15,391 nucleotides of DNA from Actinomycetota bacterium (GCA_005793785.1 SXPW01000082.1:1-15391), one strand, 5' to 3'; counted from the first letter of the stretch, positions 1 through 7,089 are shown. Program-made: numbers and translations. The notes: a model not told the origin generated them from the letters alone.

Positions 1-1574
1 CGAGGAGGACCGCCGGGCAGGGCACTGGACCGCCGGGCCACCGCGAGCAAGTCGCTACCGCGAGGTGCCGCAACCGACCCCACCCCGGTCGGCGCGCGAT
101 ACTCGCCGAACACTTCACGAAGCGTGGCGGCCCATTCGCCAGTCGTTCCGCCGGCCCTGGCGAGAGCCACCGAAGGTTCCATGATGTTGCGGTCCCCGTC
201 CGCTGCCGCCCGGAGTTCGCGTAGGGCTTTGCCGACGGCGTTGGAGTCACGAGTGCTTCGCCAATTTCGTACGTCATCGACATGGGCGGATTCGACGCGC
301 GGATCGACACGCAGGATGTTGTCGTTGCCACCGAGCGGTGAAGGTGCAGTCTCGGTGAAAGCGTTGACGCCGATCACGACCTGGTCGCCACTCTCGATTC
401 GTCGGGTGCGATCGGCCATCGATGCGACGAGCCGGCGCTTCAGTTCATCGACCGTCGCGTAAGCGCCACCCAGTGATTCGATCTCCCTCAGTTCTGCCGT
501 GGCGGCCTCCTCCAGTTCCGAGGTGCGACGCTCCACCACGTGCGAGCCGTCGAAGATGTCCTCGTATTCGAGGAGGTCGGTTTCGAATGCGAGCACCTGT
601 TGCATGCGCAACGACCACTGTTGATCCCACGGTCGGGGGAGTCCGAGTGCCTCGTTCCAAGCCGGAAGTTGCACGCTGCGGGCTCGCGCCCGTTTGGACA
701 GCGTCACTGCCAACATCTCGAGCATGATTCGTTGGACGTTGTTCTCCGGTTGTGCCTCGGTGAGACCCAGTGAATTGACCTGCACCCCGTAGCGGAACCG
801 AAGTGCGCGTTCGTCGGAGATGCCGTACCGCTCGCGACCAATCGTCTCCCACATGTTGGTCATCGCCCGAAGTTTGCAGGTTTCCTCCACGAATCGAATT
901 CCGGCATTCACGAAGAACGACATCGAAGCAAAGACGCCGACGAACCTGTCCTCGTCGACCTTTCCGCTGGTTCGAACGGCGTCGAGTATGTCGACTGCGT
1001 TGGCGAGGGAGAAGGCGATCTCCTGAACCGGCGTGGCCCCCACTTCTTGGAGGTGGTAGGAGCACACGTTCATGGGATTCCACTTCGGTGCATGGACGTT
1101 GGCCCAGGCGATCATGTCGACGATGATGCGACGAGATGCGAGGGGAGGGAAGATGAACGTTCCGCGGGAGAGGTATTCCTTCAGCACGTCGTTTTGCGTG
1201 GTGCCCCGCAGATTCGAACTCTCAACACCCTGCTCCTCGGCATTGGCAACGTACAGCGCCAGCAACCACGCGGCCGTCGAGTTGATCGTCATCGACGTAT
1301 TCATCGTTCCGGGTGGAATGTTCCGCATCAGCGTTCGCATGTGCCCGAGATGGGCAACGGGCACACCGACCTTGCCGACTTCACCACGAGAGAGGACGTG
1401 GTCGGGGTCGTAGCCCGTCTGCGTTGGTAGGTCGAACGCGATGGAGAGACCGGTTTGGCCCTTTGCCAAATTCGACCGGTACAGATCGTTGGAGGCCTCC
1501 GCTGAGGAGTGCCCCGAATAGGTCCGCATGAGCCAGGGCTCGTCGCGTTTGCCGCGCGGACGCTGGTCGGTCAC
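1..1574 (-). CDS. ecm: Ethylmalonyl-CoA mutase (MeaA/Ecm type), partial: C-terminus off the left edge
   Basis: B12-dependent acyl-CoA mutase; family knowledge assigns ethylmalonyl-CoA to methylsuccinyl-CoA conversion in the ethylmalonyl-CoA pathway (cytoplasm). About 524 residues are visible. The GTG start gives MTDQRPRGKRDEPWLMRTYSGHS; the PWLMRTY-GHS segment (residues 13-23) followed by GQTGLSIAFDLPTQTGYD (39-56) is typical of MeaA/Ecm rather than of methylmalonyl-CoA mutase (RPWTIRQYAGF). Further family blocks are NTSMTINSTA, GTTQNDVLKEY, PKWNPMNVCSYH, NSLGLTEAQPENNVQR and PRPWDQQWSLR. The catalytic domain ends near GEYRAPTG about 35 residues before the edge; the cobalamin-binding domain expected in this family would lie outside the window. 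The start is 10 bases after the aat stop, and a TAGCCT promoter hexamer overlaps that stop. Alternative: another member of the acyl-CoA mutase family. Confidence 0.9.
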   Translation of the reverse strand, partial: MTDQRPRGKRDEPWLMRTYSGHSSAEASNDLYRSNLAKGQTGLSIAFDLPTQTGYDPDHVLSRGEVGKVGVPVAHLGHMRTLMRNIPPGTMNTSMTINSTAAWLLALYVANAEEQGVESSNLRGTTQNDVLKEYLSRGTFIFPPLASRRIIVDMIAWANVHAPKWNPMNVCSYHLQEVGATPVQEIAFSLANAVDILDAVRTSGKVDEDRFVGVFASMSFFVNAGIRFVEETCKLRAMTNMWETIGRERYGISDERALRFRYGVQVNSLGLTEAQPENNVQRIMLEMLAVTLSKRARARSVQLPAWNEALGLPRPWDQQWSLRMQQVLAFETDLLEYEDIFDGSHVVERRTSELEEAATAELREIESLGGAYATVDELKRRLVASMADRTRRIESGDQVVIGVNAFTETAPSPLGGNDNILRVDPRVESAHVDDVRNWRSTRDSNAVGKALRELRAAADGDRNIMEPSVALARAGGTTGEWAATLREVFGEYRAPTGVGSVAAPRGSDLLAVARRSSALPGGPP

Positions 1575-1581
1575 GACCCCA

Positions 1582-1587
1582 AGGCTA
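1582..1587 (-). promoter_or_regulatory. -10 element TAGCCT for the mutase
   Basis: TAGCCT ends 7 bases before the mutase GTG, so transcription would begin at or next to the start codon. The hexamer includes the TAG stop of aat. The same hexamer occurs at the same distance before ridA and one base closer before asd. Confidence 0.5.
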
Positions 1588-2265
1588 AGGCGTCGTTGCT
1601 GCGCGGAGCCGTGTCAGATACTCGGCTCGAGGAAGGACGACTGCGCCGAGACTGGCGAGGTGCGGGGTATGCCACTGCGCATCGAGCAACGTCATCTTGG
1701 CCGATCGCATGATGTCGACGAGTGCCATGAGCGCAACTTTCGAAGCATCCCGAGACAGGTGAAACATCGATTCCCCGGCGAAGAATTTTTTGATCCGAAC
1801 GCCGTACAAGCCCCCCACGAGTACTCCGTCATCGTTGTAGGTCTCGACACTGTGAGCCCAGCCCCGCTCATGGAGTTCGCAATACTGGTCGATGAAGCGC
1901 GTGGTGATCCATACGTTTTCGGCGGTACCTCGGGCGGCGCAGCCGAGCATCACGCGCTCGAAGTTGGTGTTGATTCGCAGGTGATAGCGACGTGCGCTAC
2001 GCCGCATCGATCTCGTGATTCGCAGTTGGTCGAGGGGAATGACGCATCGTTCGGCGGGCGACCACCAGAACAGGACGGGATCGTCGCTGTTTCGCTCCAT
2101 GGCGAACAGTCCGTGTCGGTATCCGTCGATGACGGTGGAGGCGCTGAGATCCGCGCCTTGTCCGACGAGATCGTCGTCGACGGGCCACGTCGCGACATCG
2201 GGCCACTGGTATTCGCAGTCGCCGACCGGCTGGGGAGTGCGATCCCAACCGCTCGTGGCTCGCAG
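1585..2265 (-). CDS. aat: Leucyl/phenylalanyl-tRNA-protein transferase
   Basis: Transfers Leu or Phe from aminoacyl-tRNA to proteins with N-terminal Arg or Lys, marking them for the ClpS/ClpAP-type N-degron route (known for the family). Visible motifs: DLVGQGADLSASTVIDGYRHGLF, FWWSPAERCVIP, ITRSMRR, TWITT-like VWITTRFI, ELHERGWAHSVE, LVGGLYGV, FFAGESMF and LDAQWHTPHLASLGA, all in family order. No ATG, GTG or TTG is in frame between the upstream dehydrogenase stop and the conserved DLVGQG block. I therefore place the start at a CTG with a GGGGGGA ribosome-binding site 10 bases upstream; this gives 226 residues, close to the 234 of E. coli Aat, with about the same distance to the conserved block. 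The only earlier ATG would overlap the dehydrogenase by about 145 bases. The function is secure; the start is inferred. Confidence 0.88.
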   Translation of the reverse strand: MRATSGWDRTPQPVGDCEYQWPDVATWPVDDDLVGQGADLSASTVIDGYRHGLFAMERNSDDPVLFWWSPAERCVIPLDQLRITRSMRRSARRYHLRINTNFERVMLGCAARGTAENVWITTRFIDQYCELHERGWAHSVETYNDDGVLVGGLYGVRIKKFFAGESMFHLSRDASKVALMALVDIMRSAKMTLLDAQWHTPHLASLGAVVLPRAEYLTRLRAATTP

Positions 2266-2275
2266 TAGAGCGAGA

Positions 2276-2282
2276 TCCCCCC
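2276..2282 (-). promoter_or_regulatory. Ribosome-binding site supporting the CTG start of aat
   Basis: GGGGGGA lies 10 bases before the CTG at 2265. It is the only purine-rich block in the gap between the dehydrogenase stop and the conserved aat coding region, and it decides the start choice. Confidence 0.45.
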
Positions 2283-2305
2283 AACGTGAGTCGTGCGGAC
2301 CGGTC

Positions 2306-3163
2306 CTAGTAGACGTAGAACCCGGCCTTGGTCTTGCGACCGAGTCGACCGTGTGCGACGAGTTCGCGAAGTCGCGGGTGCGGAGCGAAGTTGTCGTCGC
2401 CGAAGGACGCGTGCAGGGTCTCCAGGATCGACAACGACGTGTCGAGACCAACGAGATCCAGGAGCGCGAATGGACCCATCGGGAAGTTGCAACCGCCCTT
2501 CATCGCCGTGTCGATGTCCTCCATGGAAGCCGTTCCGGCGTCCAACATACGAATCGCATTGTTCAAATAAGGGAAGAGCAGGGCGTTGACGATGAAGCCG
2601 GCGCGATCAAGAACCTGGACGCCGTCCTTGCCGATTGCCCGAACGAACTCGGTGGCGAGAGAGATGGTGTCGTCGCTGGCGGTGATTGGACGCACGATCT
2701 CGACAAGCGGAAGCACCGTCGCTGGATTGAAGAAGTGGATACCGCACACCTGGTCGGGTCGTTTCGTGACCTTAGCCATCTCCACCACCGACAGAGTGCT
2801 GGTATTGGTGGCAAGAATCGCGGAAGGCTTGGCTATCACGTCGAGTTCGCGGAACAATTCCTGCTTCGTCGTAAGATCCTCGACCACCGACTCGATGATG
2901 ATGTCGCAGTCGCTCAACTTGCGCAGGTCGGTGGTGGTACTGATGTTGGCGAGGATTCGATCACGTTCGGCAACATCGAGTTTGCCTTTTTCCACCTGTC
3001 GGGAGAGCCCACCATTGATCTGCTTGAGCGCCGAGGCGAGCGACGCTTCGCTTCTGGCGCGGATGATCGCGCGGATGCCGCCCCGTGCCGCCACTTCGGC
3101 GATGCCTGCGGCCATGATTCCCGAACCGACCACCCCGATGCAGGAAGTTGTTTGCTCAGCCAC
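2306..3163 (-). CDS. 3-hydroxybutyryl-CoA dehydrogenase (3-hydroxyacyl-CoA dehydrogenase family)
   Basis: NAD(P)-dependent interconversion of acetoacetyl-CoA and 3-hydroxybutyryl-CoA, a cytoplasmic step of butyrate/crotonyl-CoA metabolism. The protein is 285 residues, the usual size of the single-function family. The N-terminal Rossmann fold has VVGSGIMAAG (11-20); NTST (120-123), the catalytic His in GIHFFNP (His143), Glu155 in LVEIV, and Asn193 in FIVNALLFPYLN follow. The C-terminal helical domain ends with GRKTKAGFYVY. It starts with GTG without a clear ribosome-binding site; a TACGCT hexamer stands 7 bases upstream. It heads a run with aat and the ethylmalonyl-CoA mutase, so a role in feeding the ethylmalonyl-CoA pathway is plausible (inference); a beta-oxidation role is the alternative. 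Confidence 0.92.
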   Translation of the reverse strand: MAEQTTSCIGVVGSGIMAAGIAEVAARGGIRAIIRARSEASLASALKQINGGLSRQVEKGKLDVAERDRILANISTTTDLRKLSDCDIIIESVVEDLTTKQELFRELDVIAKPSAILATNTSTLSVVEMAKVTKRPDQVCGIHFFNPATVLPLVEIVRPITASDDTISLATEFVRAIGKDGVQVLDRAGFIVNALLFPYLNNAIRMLDAGTASMEDIDTAMKGGCNFPMGPFALLDLVGLDTSLSILETLHASFGDDNFAPHPRLRELVAHGRLGRKTKAGFYVY

Positions 3164-3170
3164 AATGCCG

Positions 3171-3176
3171 AGCGTA
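3171..3176 (-). promoter_or_regulatory. -10 element TACGCT for the dehydrogenase
   Basis: GGTACGCT ends 7 bases before the GTG start, in the 111-base divergent region shared with the phosphatase. No -35 box is recognisable. Confidence 0.4.
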
Positions 3177-3260
3177 CCGTTCGAGCACGTATCCGCAGAA
3201 TTGTGCGACTGTTCACCCGACGGACACTCACCACGGGTGTGCCGTACCGAACATCGTCGT

Positions 3261-3266
3261 TATCGT
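3261..3266 (+). promoter_or_regulatory. -10 element TATCGT for the phosphatase
   Basis: TATCGT ends 8 bases before the ATG at 3275. A G-run touches the ATG directly and is too close to act as a ribosome-binding site. Confidence 0.4.
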
Positions 3267-3274
3267 TCTGGGGG

Positions 3275-4051
3275 ATGTCGAGCGTGGATGTTGGTTCGTT
3301 GCTCGGTGATGACCGCCGGGTGGTGCCGCTCTTTGCAGTCCACAATTTTCGTGATCTCGGTGGCTATCCAACCGTCGATGGTCGTCGCACCCGCTGGCGT
3401 ACCTTGTTTCGCGCCGATGGGCTCTACCGCCTGACCCCGACGGACGCGAGCACGGTCGTCGGGCTCGGAGTCCGAACCGTGATCGACTTGCGGACCCACA
3501 ACGAAGTTCGTGACCGTGGAACTTTCCCCGTGGCCGATCACGATGTTGCCTACCACCACCTACCGATCATCGACGCAACGTGGGGTGAAACCCAAACCCC
3601 CGAATTCGACGACGCCGTGGAGTTCTTGGTCTGGGCGTACCGGGAGATGTTGCAGGAAGCCTCCCCGCGATTCGGGGACGCGATCAACCTGCTCTCGCGT
3701 GAGTCGGTGTTGCCGGCCGTCTTCCACTGCGCAGCCGGCAAGGATCGCACCGGCATCCTCGCTGCACTCGTACTCGGCGCGTTGGGCGTCGATGTATCGA
3801 TCATCGCGGCCGACTACGGACTCACCGAGGACGCGATGCAGCGTCTTCAAGTCTGGGCCAGGGAGCACCAGCCCGAACTCGCCGAACTGTACGCCAAGAT
3901 GCCCGCCCGATTCGCCGCGGCCGATCCACGTGCGATGGCGGTCATCCTCAACGACATCCACTCGAGCCACGGGTCCGTCCGCAATTTCGTGCGGGAGATC
4001 GGCGTGAGTGACGACGCGCTCCGATCGTTGTCGAACGCACTCACTGAATAA
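3275..4051 (+). CDS. Tyrosine-protein phosphatase, HCxxGKDRTG family (MptpB-like)
   Basis: Cys-dependent phosphatase; relatives dephosphorylate phosphotyrosine, phosphoserine or phosphoinositides, so the substrate cannot be fixed. The protein is 258 residues. Visible are HNFRDLGGYPT (23-33), VIDLRTHNEV (69-78) and the P-loop HCAAGKDRTG (151-160), with nucleophile Cys152 and phosphate-binding Arg158. The KDRTG variant is the one known from the M. tuberculosis PtpB group. The reading frame is open far upstream, but that part is antisense to the dehydrogenase and aat and is not coding. The ATG at 3275 is chosen because it starts just before the conserved NFRDLGGY block and follows a -10 element; a GTG three codons later is possible. 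No signal peptide or membrane segment. It converges on the cyclophilin gene. Confidence 0.88.
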   Translation: MSSVDVGSLLGDDRRVVPLFAVHNFRDLGGYPTVDGRRTRWRTLFRADGLYRLTPTDASTVVGLGVRTVIDLRTHNEVRDRGTFPVADHDVAYHHLPIIDATWGETQTPEFDDAVEFLVWAYREMLQEASPRFGDAINLLSRESVLPAVFHCAAGKDRTGILAALVLGALGVDVSIIAADYGLTEDAMQRLQVWAREHQPELAELYAKMPARFAAADPRAMAVILNDIHSSHGSVRNFVREIGVSDDALRSLSNALTE

Positions 4052-4068
4052 CGCTCCGCAGGGGAGCG
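4052..4068. terminator. Short hairpin between convergent genes
   Basis: CGCTCC and GGAGCG pair around the loop GCAGG, immediately after the phosphatase stop and 3 bases before the end of the cyclophilin gene. No T-run follows on the plus strand; TTATT follows on the minus strand. It fits a bidirectional terminator of the weak type common in high-GC genomes. Confidence 0.5.
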
Positions 4069-4071
4069 AGA

Positions 4072-4899
4072 TCAGGCTTCGACGATGGTGACGCTGTTGA
4101 TGATGATTTCACCGGCAGGCGGCACGCCGTTGGCGGCAGGATCCGGATTGAAGAGTGCCGCCATCGCCTGAATGGCGGTGTCGAGTCCTTCCGTGACCTC
4201 ACCGAACAGTGAGTAGCTCGGCGGCAGCGAGGCACCGTTGTTGCCGGTGATGATGAAGAACTGGCTCCCGTTCGTGTTGGGTCCGGAGTTCGCCATCGCC
4301 AGTGAGCCAATCTTGTACTCGCCCAGTTGTGGCAATTCATCGGGGAACGAATACCCGGGACCACCGGTGCCGGTGGCCGTCGGGTCGCCGCACTGCACGA
4401 CGAAGTCCTCGATGACGCGGTGACACTTGGTGCCATCGAAGTACTTCCATCGCGCCAGAGCGACGAAGTTGTTCACCGTTCCCGGGGCGCGATCCGCAAG
4501 GAGTCGCACCGAGAACGAACCTTGCGTGGTGTCGAACGTTGCGGTGTAGGACTTTGCGGGATCAATGCAGAGTTGGTGCGCATCGGTGAATTCGCGGCGC
4601 TGTTCGGCACTGCCATCGGCACTTGGGCATTCACTGGTGCCGTATTGGAACGGACCATCGACGACCGGTGCGACGGTTTCGGACGTTTCGAGGGTGCTTT
4701 CCGACGACTCGCTGACCGACGCATCCTCCGAATCGTTGCCCGTGAGGAAGACGAAACCGACGAGAGCCACGACGACCAGCACGACGACCCCGATTTGCAC
4801 TCCGCGCTTCCGCACCTTCCCTTGTTGTACGCGACGAGCTGCGTCGTTGCGACGAGCATCACGATTCTTTTTTTGACGATCACGCTTGGACGTTCCCAC
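4072..4899 (-). CDS. Membrane-anchored cyclophilin-type peptidyl-prolyl cis-trans isomerase
   Basis: Catalyses cis-trans isomerisation of X-Pro bonds, probably outside the cytoplasm. The order is: a very basic N-terminus (1-33, many K/R), one membrane segment (about 34-53, GVVVLVVVALVGFVFLTG), an acidic Ser/Glu-rich linker (55-80), and a cyclophilin domain (about 115-275). Active-site motifs are YFDGTKCHRVIEDFVVQCGD (153-172, with catalytic Arg161 and Gln169) and NTNGSQFFIITG (208-219). The tryptophan typical of cyclosporin-binding cyclophilins is not apparent in PPSYSLFGEV. The positive-inside rule puts the domain on the outer face. Cysteines 91, 111, 159 and 170 could form disulfides. The start is GTG, with no ribosome-binding site but a TAGCAT hexamer upstream. 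It is divergent from lysC. Confidence 0.9.
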   Translation of the reverse strand: MGTSKRDRQKKNRDARRNDAARRVQQGKVRKRGVQIGVVVLVVVALVGFVFLTGNDSEDASVSESSESTLETSETVAPVVDGPFQYGTSECPSADGSAEQRREFTDAHQLCIDPAKSYTATFDTTQGSFSVRLLADRAPGTVNNFVALARWKYFDGTKCHRVIEDFVVQCGDPTATGTGGPGYSFPDELPQLGEYKIGSLAMANSGPNTNGSQFFIITGNNGASLPPSYSLFGEVTEGLDTAIQAMAALFNPDPAANGVPPAGEIIINSVTIVEA

Positions 4900-4908
4900 G
4901 AGTGCAAG

Positions 4909-4914
4909 ATGCTA
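4909..4914 (-). promoter_or_regulatory. -10 element TAGCAT for the cyclophilin
   Basis: GGTAGCAT ends 9 bases before the GTG. Together with the lysC element it forms a perfect inverted repeat (GCTACC at 4911-4916, GGTAGC at 4936-4941). Confidence 0.45.
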
Positions 4915-4937
4915 CCGAGCCCGATATCGTCCGCGGG

Positions 4938-4943
4938 TAGCGT
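4938..4943 (+). promoter_or_regulatory. -10 element TAGCGT for lysC
   Basis: GGGTAGCGT ends 9 bases before the lysC ATG; the bases between contain no ribosome-binding site. Confidence 0.45.
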
Positions 4944-4952
4944 TGTTTCGTC

Positions 4953-6215
4953 ATGGCGCTCATCGTGCAAAAGTACGGGGGAACCTCCGTTGCCGATCCG
5001 GAGCGAATGCGCAACGTTGCTCGCCATGTTGCGGCGACTCGTGCAGCAGGTCACCAATTGGTGGTGGTGGTTTCGGCGATGGGGAAGGCCACGGACAATC
5101 TCCTGCAACTCGCCCACCAGGTGTCAGCCAACCCTCCGAGTAGGGAGATGGACATGTTGCTCACCACCGGAGAACGCATCAGCATGGCGTTGCTCTGCAT
5201 GGCTTTGCACGACGCGGGTGTCGATGCAGTGAGTTTCACCGGTTCGCAGGTGGGCATTATCACCGATACGGTCCACACCAAGGCGAAGATTCTCGAGGTG
5301 AAAGGTGATCGGGTGCGTGCCGCGATTGCTGACGACAAAGTGGCGGTCGTTGCAGGATTCCAGGGCATCAGCACCGAGAAGGAAATCACGACCCTCGGAC
5401 GCGGCGGCAGTGACACCACGGCGGTGGCGTTGGCGGCAGCACTGCAGGCCGACTCGTGCGAGATCTACACGGACGTCACCGGTGTGTTCACCGCCGATCC
5501 GCGGGTGGTGCCGCAGGCGCAGAAGGTTCCGGTGTTGCAATTCGACGAGATGTTGGAGATGGCCGGGGCCGGTAGCAAGGTGTTGGCATTGCGGTCAGTG
5601 GAGTTCGCCCGTAATCACGACGTTCCCATCCACGTGCGGTCGAGTTTCACGTGGGAGGAAGGAACGTGGGTAGTTGGTCGTCATCACGAAAGGATGAAGA
5701 ACATGGAAGAGCCGGTCATCTCGGGTGTCGTACAGGACGCCAGTGAATCCAAGATCACGATCCTTGCCGTACCCGATCGGCCCGGCGTGTCGGCCGACAT
5801 CTTCGAGGCCCTTGCCGGTGCGAACGTGAACGTCGACATGATCGTCCAGAACACCTCGACTTCGGGTACGACCGACATCTCCTTCACCGTGCCAAAGGCC
5901 GACGTTGCCATGGCGGAGCCGATCGTCGCGCGAGTCGCCCGTGATTTGAAGGCCGGCGGGGTGAACCATGACGACGACATCGCGAAGGTGTCGCTCGTCG
6001 GTGCCGGCATGAAGACCAGTCCCGGCGTGGCGGCAAAGATGTTCCGAGTACTGGCCGACAACGGCGTAAACATCGAAATGATTTCAACCTCGACGATCAG
6101 GGTCTCCGTGGTCGTGCGCGCGGGAATGATGCAGAAGGCGGTGCAGGCCCTCCACACTGCGTTCGGACTCGACAGCGGAGACGACTACTCGGCACCACTG
6201 CCCGAACGAAAGTAG
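4953..6215 (+). CDS. lysC: Aspartokinase (aspartate kinase), alpha subunit
   Basis: Phosphorylates aspartate, the first step of the lysine, threonine, methionine and diaminopimelate pathway. The protein is 420 residues, as in corynebacterial and mycobacterial LysC. The kinase domain shows QKYGGTSV (6-13), VVSAMGKATDNLL (39-51), TTGERIS (71-77), GRGGSDTTA (149-157) and YTDVTGVFTADPR (172-184). Two ACT domains follow (about 265-335 and 343-410), with the ligand-site stretch NVNVDMIVQN and the GVNIEMISTSTIR block. By family knowledge it is feedback-inhibited by lysine and/or threonine; which of them cannot be read here. An internal start with a good ribosome-binding site predicts a separate beta subunit. 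The methyltransferase gene begins 3 bases after the stop, and asd follows. Confidence 0.96.
   Translation: MALIVQKYGGTSVADPERMRNVARHVAATRAAGHQLVVVVSAMGKATDNLLQLAHQVSANPPSREMDMLLTTGERISMALLCMALHDAGVDAVSFTGSQVGIITDTVHTKAKILEVKGDRVRAAIADDKVAVVAGFQGISTEKEITTLGRGGSDTTAVALAAALQADSCEIYTDVTGVFTADPRVVPQAQKVPVLQFDEMLEMAGAGSKVLALRSVEFARNHDVPIHVRSSFTWEEGTWVVGRHHERMKNMEEPVISGVVQDASESKITILAVPDRPGVSADIFEALAGANVNVDMIVQNTSTSGTTDISFTVPKADVAMAEPIVARVARDLKAGGVNHDDDIAKVSLVGAGMKTSPGVAAKMFRVLADNGVNIEMISTSTIRVSVVVRAGMMQKAVQALHTAFGLDSGDDYSAPLPERK
5689..5694 (+). promoter_or_regulatory. Internal ribosome-binding site in lysC
   Basis: AAAGGA stands 8 bases before the internal ATG at 5703, an optimal spacing. lysC itself has no such site, so this internal one stands out. 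Confidence 0.6.
5703..6215 (+). CDS. lysC: Aspartokinase beta subunit (internal in-frame start within lysC)
   Basis: An in-frame ATG at codon 251 of lysC, preceded by AAAGGA, would give a 170-residue protein that is only the two ACT regulatory domains. The Corynebacterium and Bacillus aspartokinases are known alpha2beta2 enzymes whose beta subunit comes from an internal start at nearly the same place. A second ATG three codons earlier overlaps the ribosome-binding site and is less likely. The beta subunit would bind the effector amino acids at the ACT interface. Confidence 0.65.
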   Translation: MEEPVISGVVQDASESKITILAVPDRPGVSADIFEALAGANVNVDMIVQNTSTSGTTDISFTVPKADVAMAEPIVARVARDLKAGGVNHDDDIAKVSLVGAGMKTSPGVAAKMFRVLADNGVNIEMISTSTIRVSVVVRAGMMQKAVQALHTAFGLDSGDDYSAPLPERK

Positions 6216-6218
6216 TCG

Positions 6219-7085
6219 ATGACACTGCTCGGCCGCATCGGAGAACGACTGCGGCGACCGCAAGGTGTGCCATGGCGAAGTGCCGGTCTACGAACGGAAT
6301 CGCTCAGCGCCGACGAGTCCGTACGCAGCACCGGTTGGGTGTTCGACAACAAGACGAAGGATGTATCACTCGAGTCGTTCACGTCCGGTGGGGAGAACGA
6401 GGTGCGTCGCTATCTGAAACTGTTCGGCTACACCAACGACGAGACCCGCGATCTCTCCATGGTGGAGATCGGCAGTGGAATCGGCCGAATGACGGCGAGT
6501 TTCAGCAAGCGGTTTCGGTTGGTGTACGCCGCCGACGTGGATGCAGCATTCCTGGAACGTTGTCGGGAGACGGTGTTCCACCACGGCGAACCGAACGCAC
6601 TCCGCACGCTCCACGTGGCGGACGGGCGGACACTCGACATCGAATCGCAGTCGGTGGATTTTGCGTTCTCGTACATCACACTTCAGCACTGCAGTGGCGA
6701 GGACGCACTGTCGCTCGTGACCGAGGCGTTGCGGGTGACGAAGTCCGGGGGTCGAATCGCGCTCAACTTCCGCACCTGGACGGCGCTCGATGCCGCCCTC
6801 GTCCCGCTCGGTGGAATCGTTCGTGTGTTGTGGCGCACCCCGAAGGCCGCAAAGTACATGGCACGGATTCGATCCCTGACTCGTCTCGGCTGGCAGGCCA
6901 ATCGATTGAGTCCCGACGATGTGTTGGCATCGGTCGGCCTCGATCTCATCGGTACGCGACTCCGAGACGTGACCATCATTCATTCGTCACGTCGGAGAGT
7001 TGCCACCTCAGCGGATGGCGTGCGAAAAGTGTCGGTTCGGCGTGTGCACCCGAGTCATTGGTGGTTGGTGGCGCGGTTAGCCTGA
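6219..7085 (+). CDS. Class I SAM-dependent methyltransferase, unknown substrate
   Basis: The protein is 288 residues with a Rossmann-type methyltransferase core: motif I MVEIGSGIGRMT (81-92), the acidic motif II region VYAADVD (102-108), DFAFSYITLQH (147-157, motif IV) and a GGRIALNF strand (177-184). The about 50-residue N-terminus and a basic C-terminal region (190-288) are not recognised. No membrane segment is obvious, though residues 191-205 are hydrophobic. The substrate cannot be inferred. It lies 3 bases after lysC and 4 bases before asd on the same strand, so it is almost certainly co-transcribed with lysC; no TANNNT hexamer lies close upstream. Nothing in the sequence links its chemistry to the aspartate pathway. 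Confidence 0.8.
   Translation: MTLLGRIGERLRRPQGVPWRSAGLRTESLSADESVRSTGWVFDNKTKDVSLESFTSGGENEVRRYLKLFGYTNDETRDLSMVEIGSGIGRMTASFSKRFRLVYAADVDAAFLERCRETVFHHGEPNALRTLHVADGRTLDIESQSVDFAFSYITLQHCSGEDALSLVTEALRVTKSGGRIALNFRTWTALDAALVPLGGIVRVLWRTPKAAKYMARIRSLTRLGWQANRLSPDDVLASVGLDLIGTRLRDVTIIHSSRRRVATSADGVRKVSVRRVHPSHWWLVARLA
7078..7083 (+). promoter_or_regulatory. -10 element TAGCCT for asd
   Basis: TAGCCT ends 6 bases before the asd GTG and overlaps the last codons and stop of the methyltransferase. It would let asd be expressed apart from lysC. Confidence 0.5.
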
Positions 7086-7089
7086 CGAC

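Noticed and set aside
1528..2268. 246-residue plus-strand open frame opposite aat
   Set aside because: Antisense to aat and its motifs; no ribosome-binding site, promoter hexamer or known domain.
2015..3274. Long open frame upstream of and continuous with the phosphatase, giving a 678-residue reading frame
   Set aside because: The first 420 codons are antisense to aat and the dehydrogenase, which have clear family motifs; the translated part is low-complexity, Arg-rich sequence without domains. Only the phosphatase part is kept.
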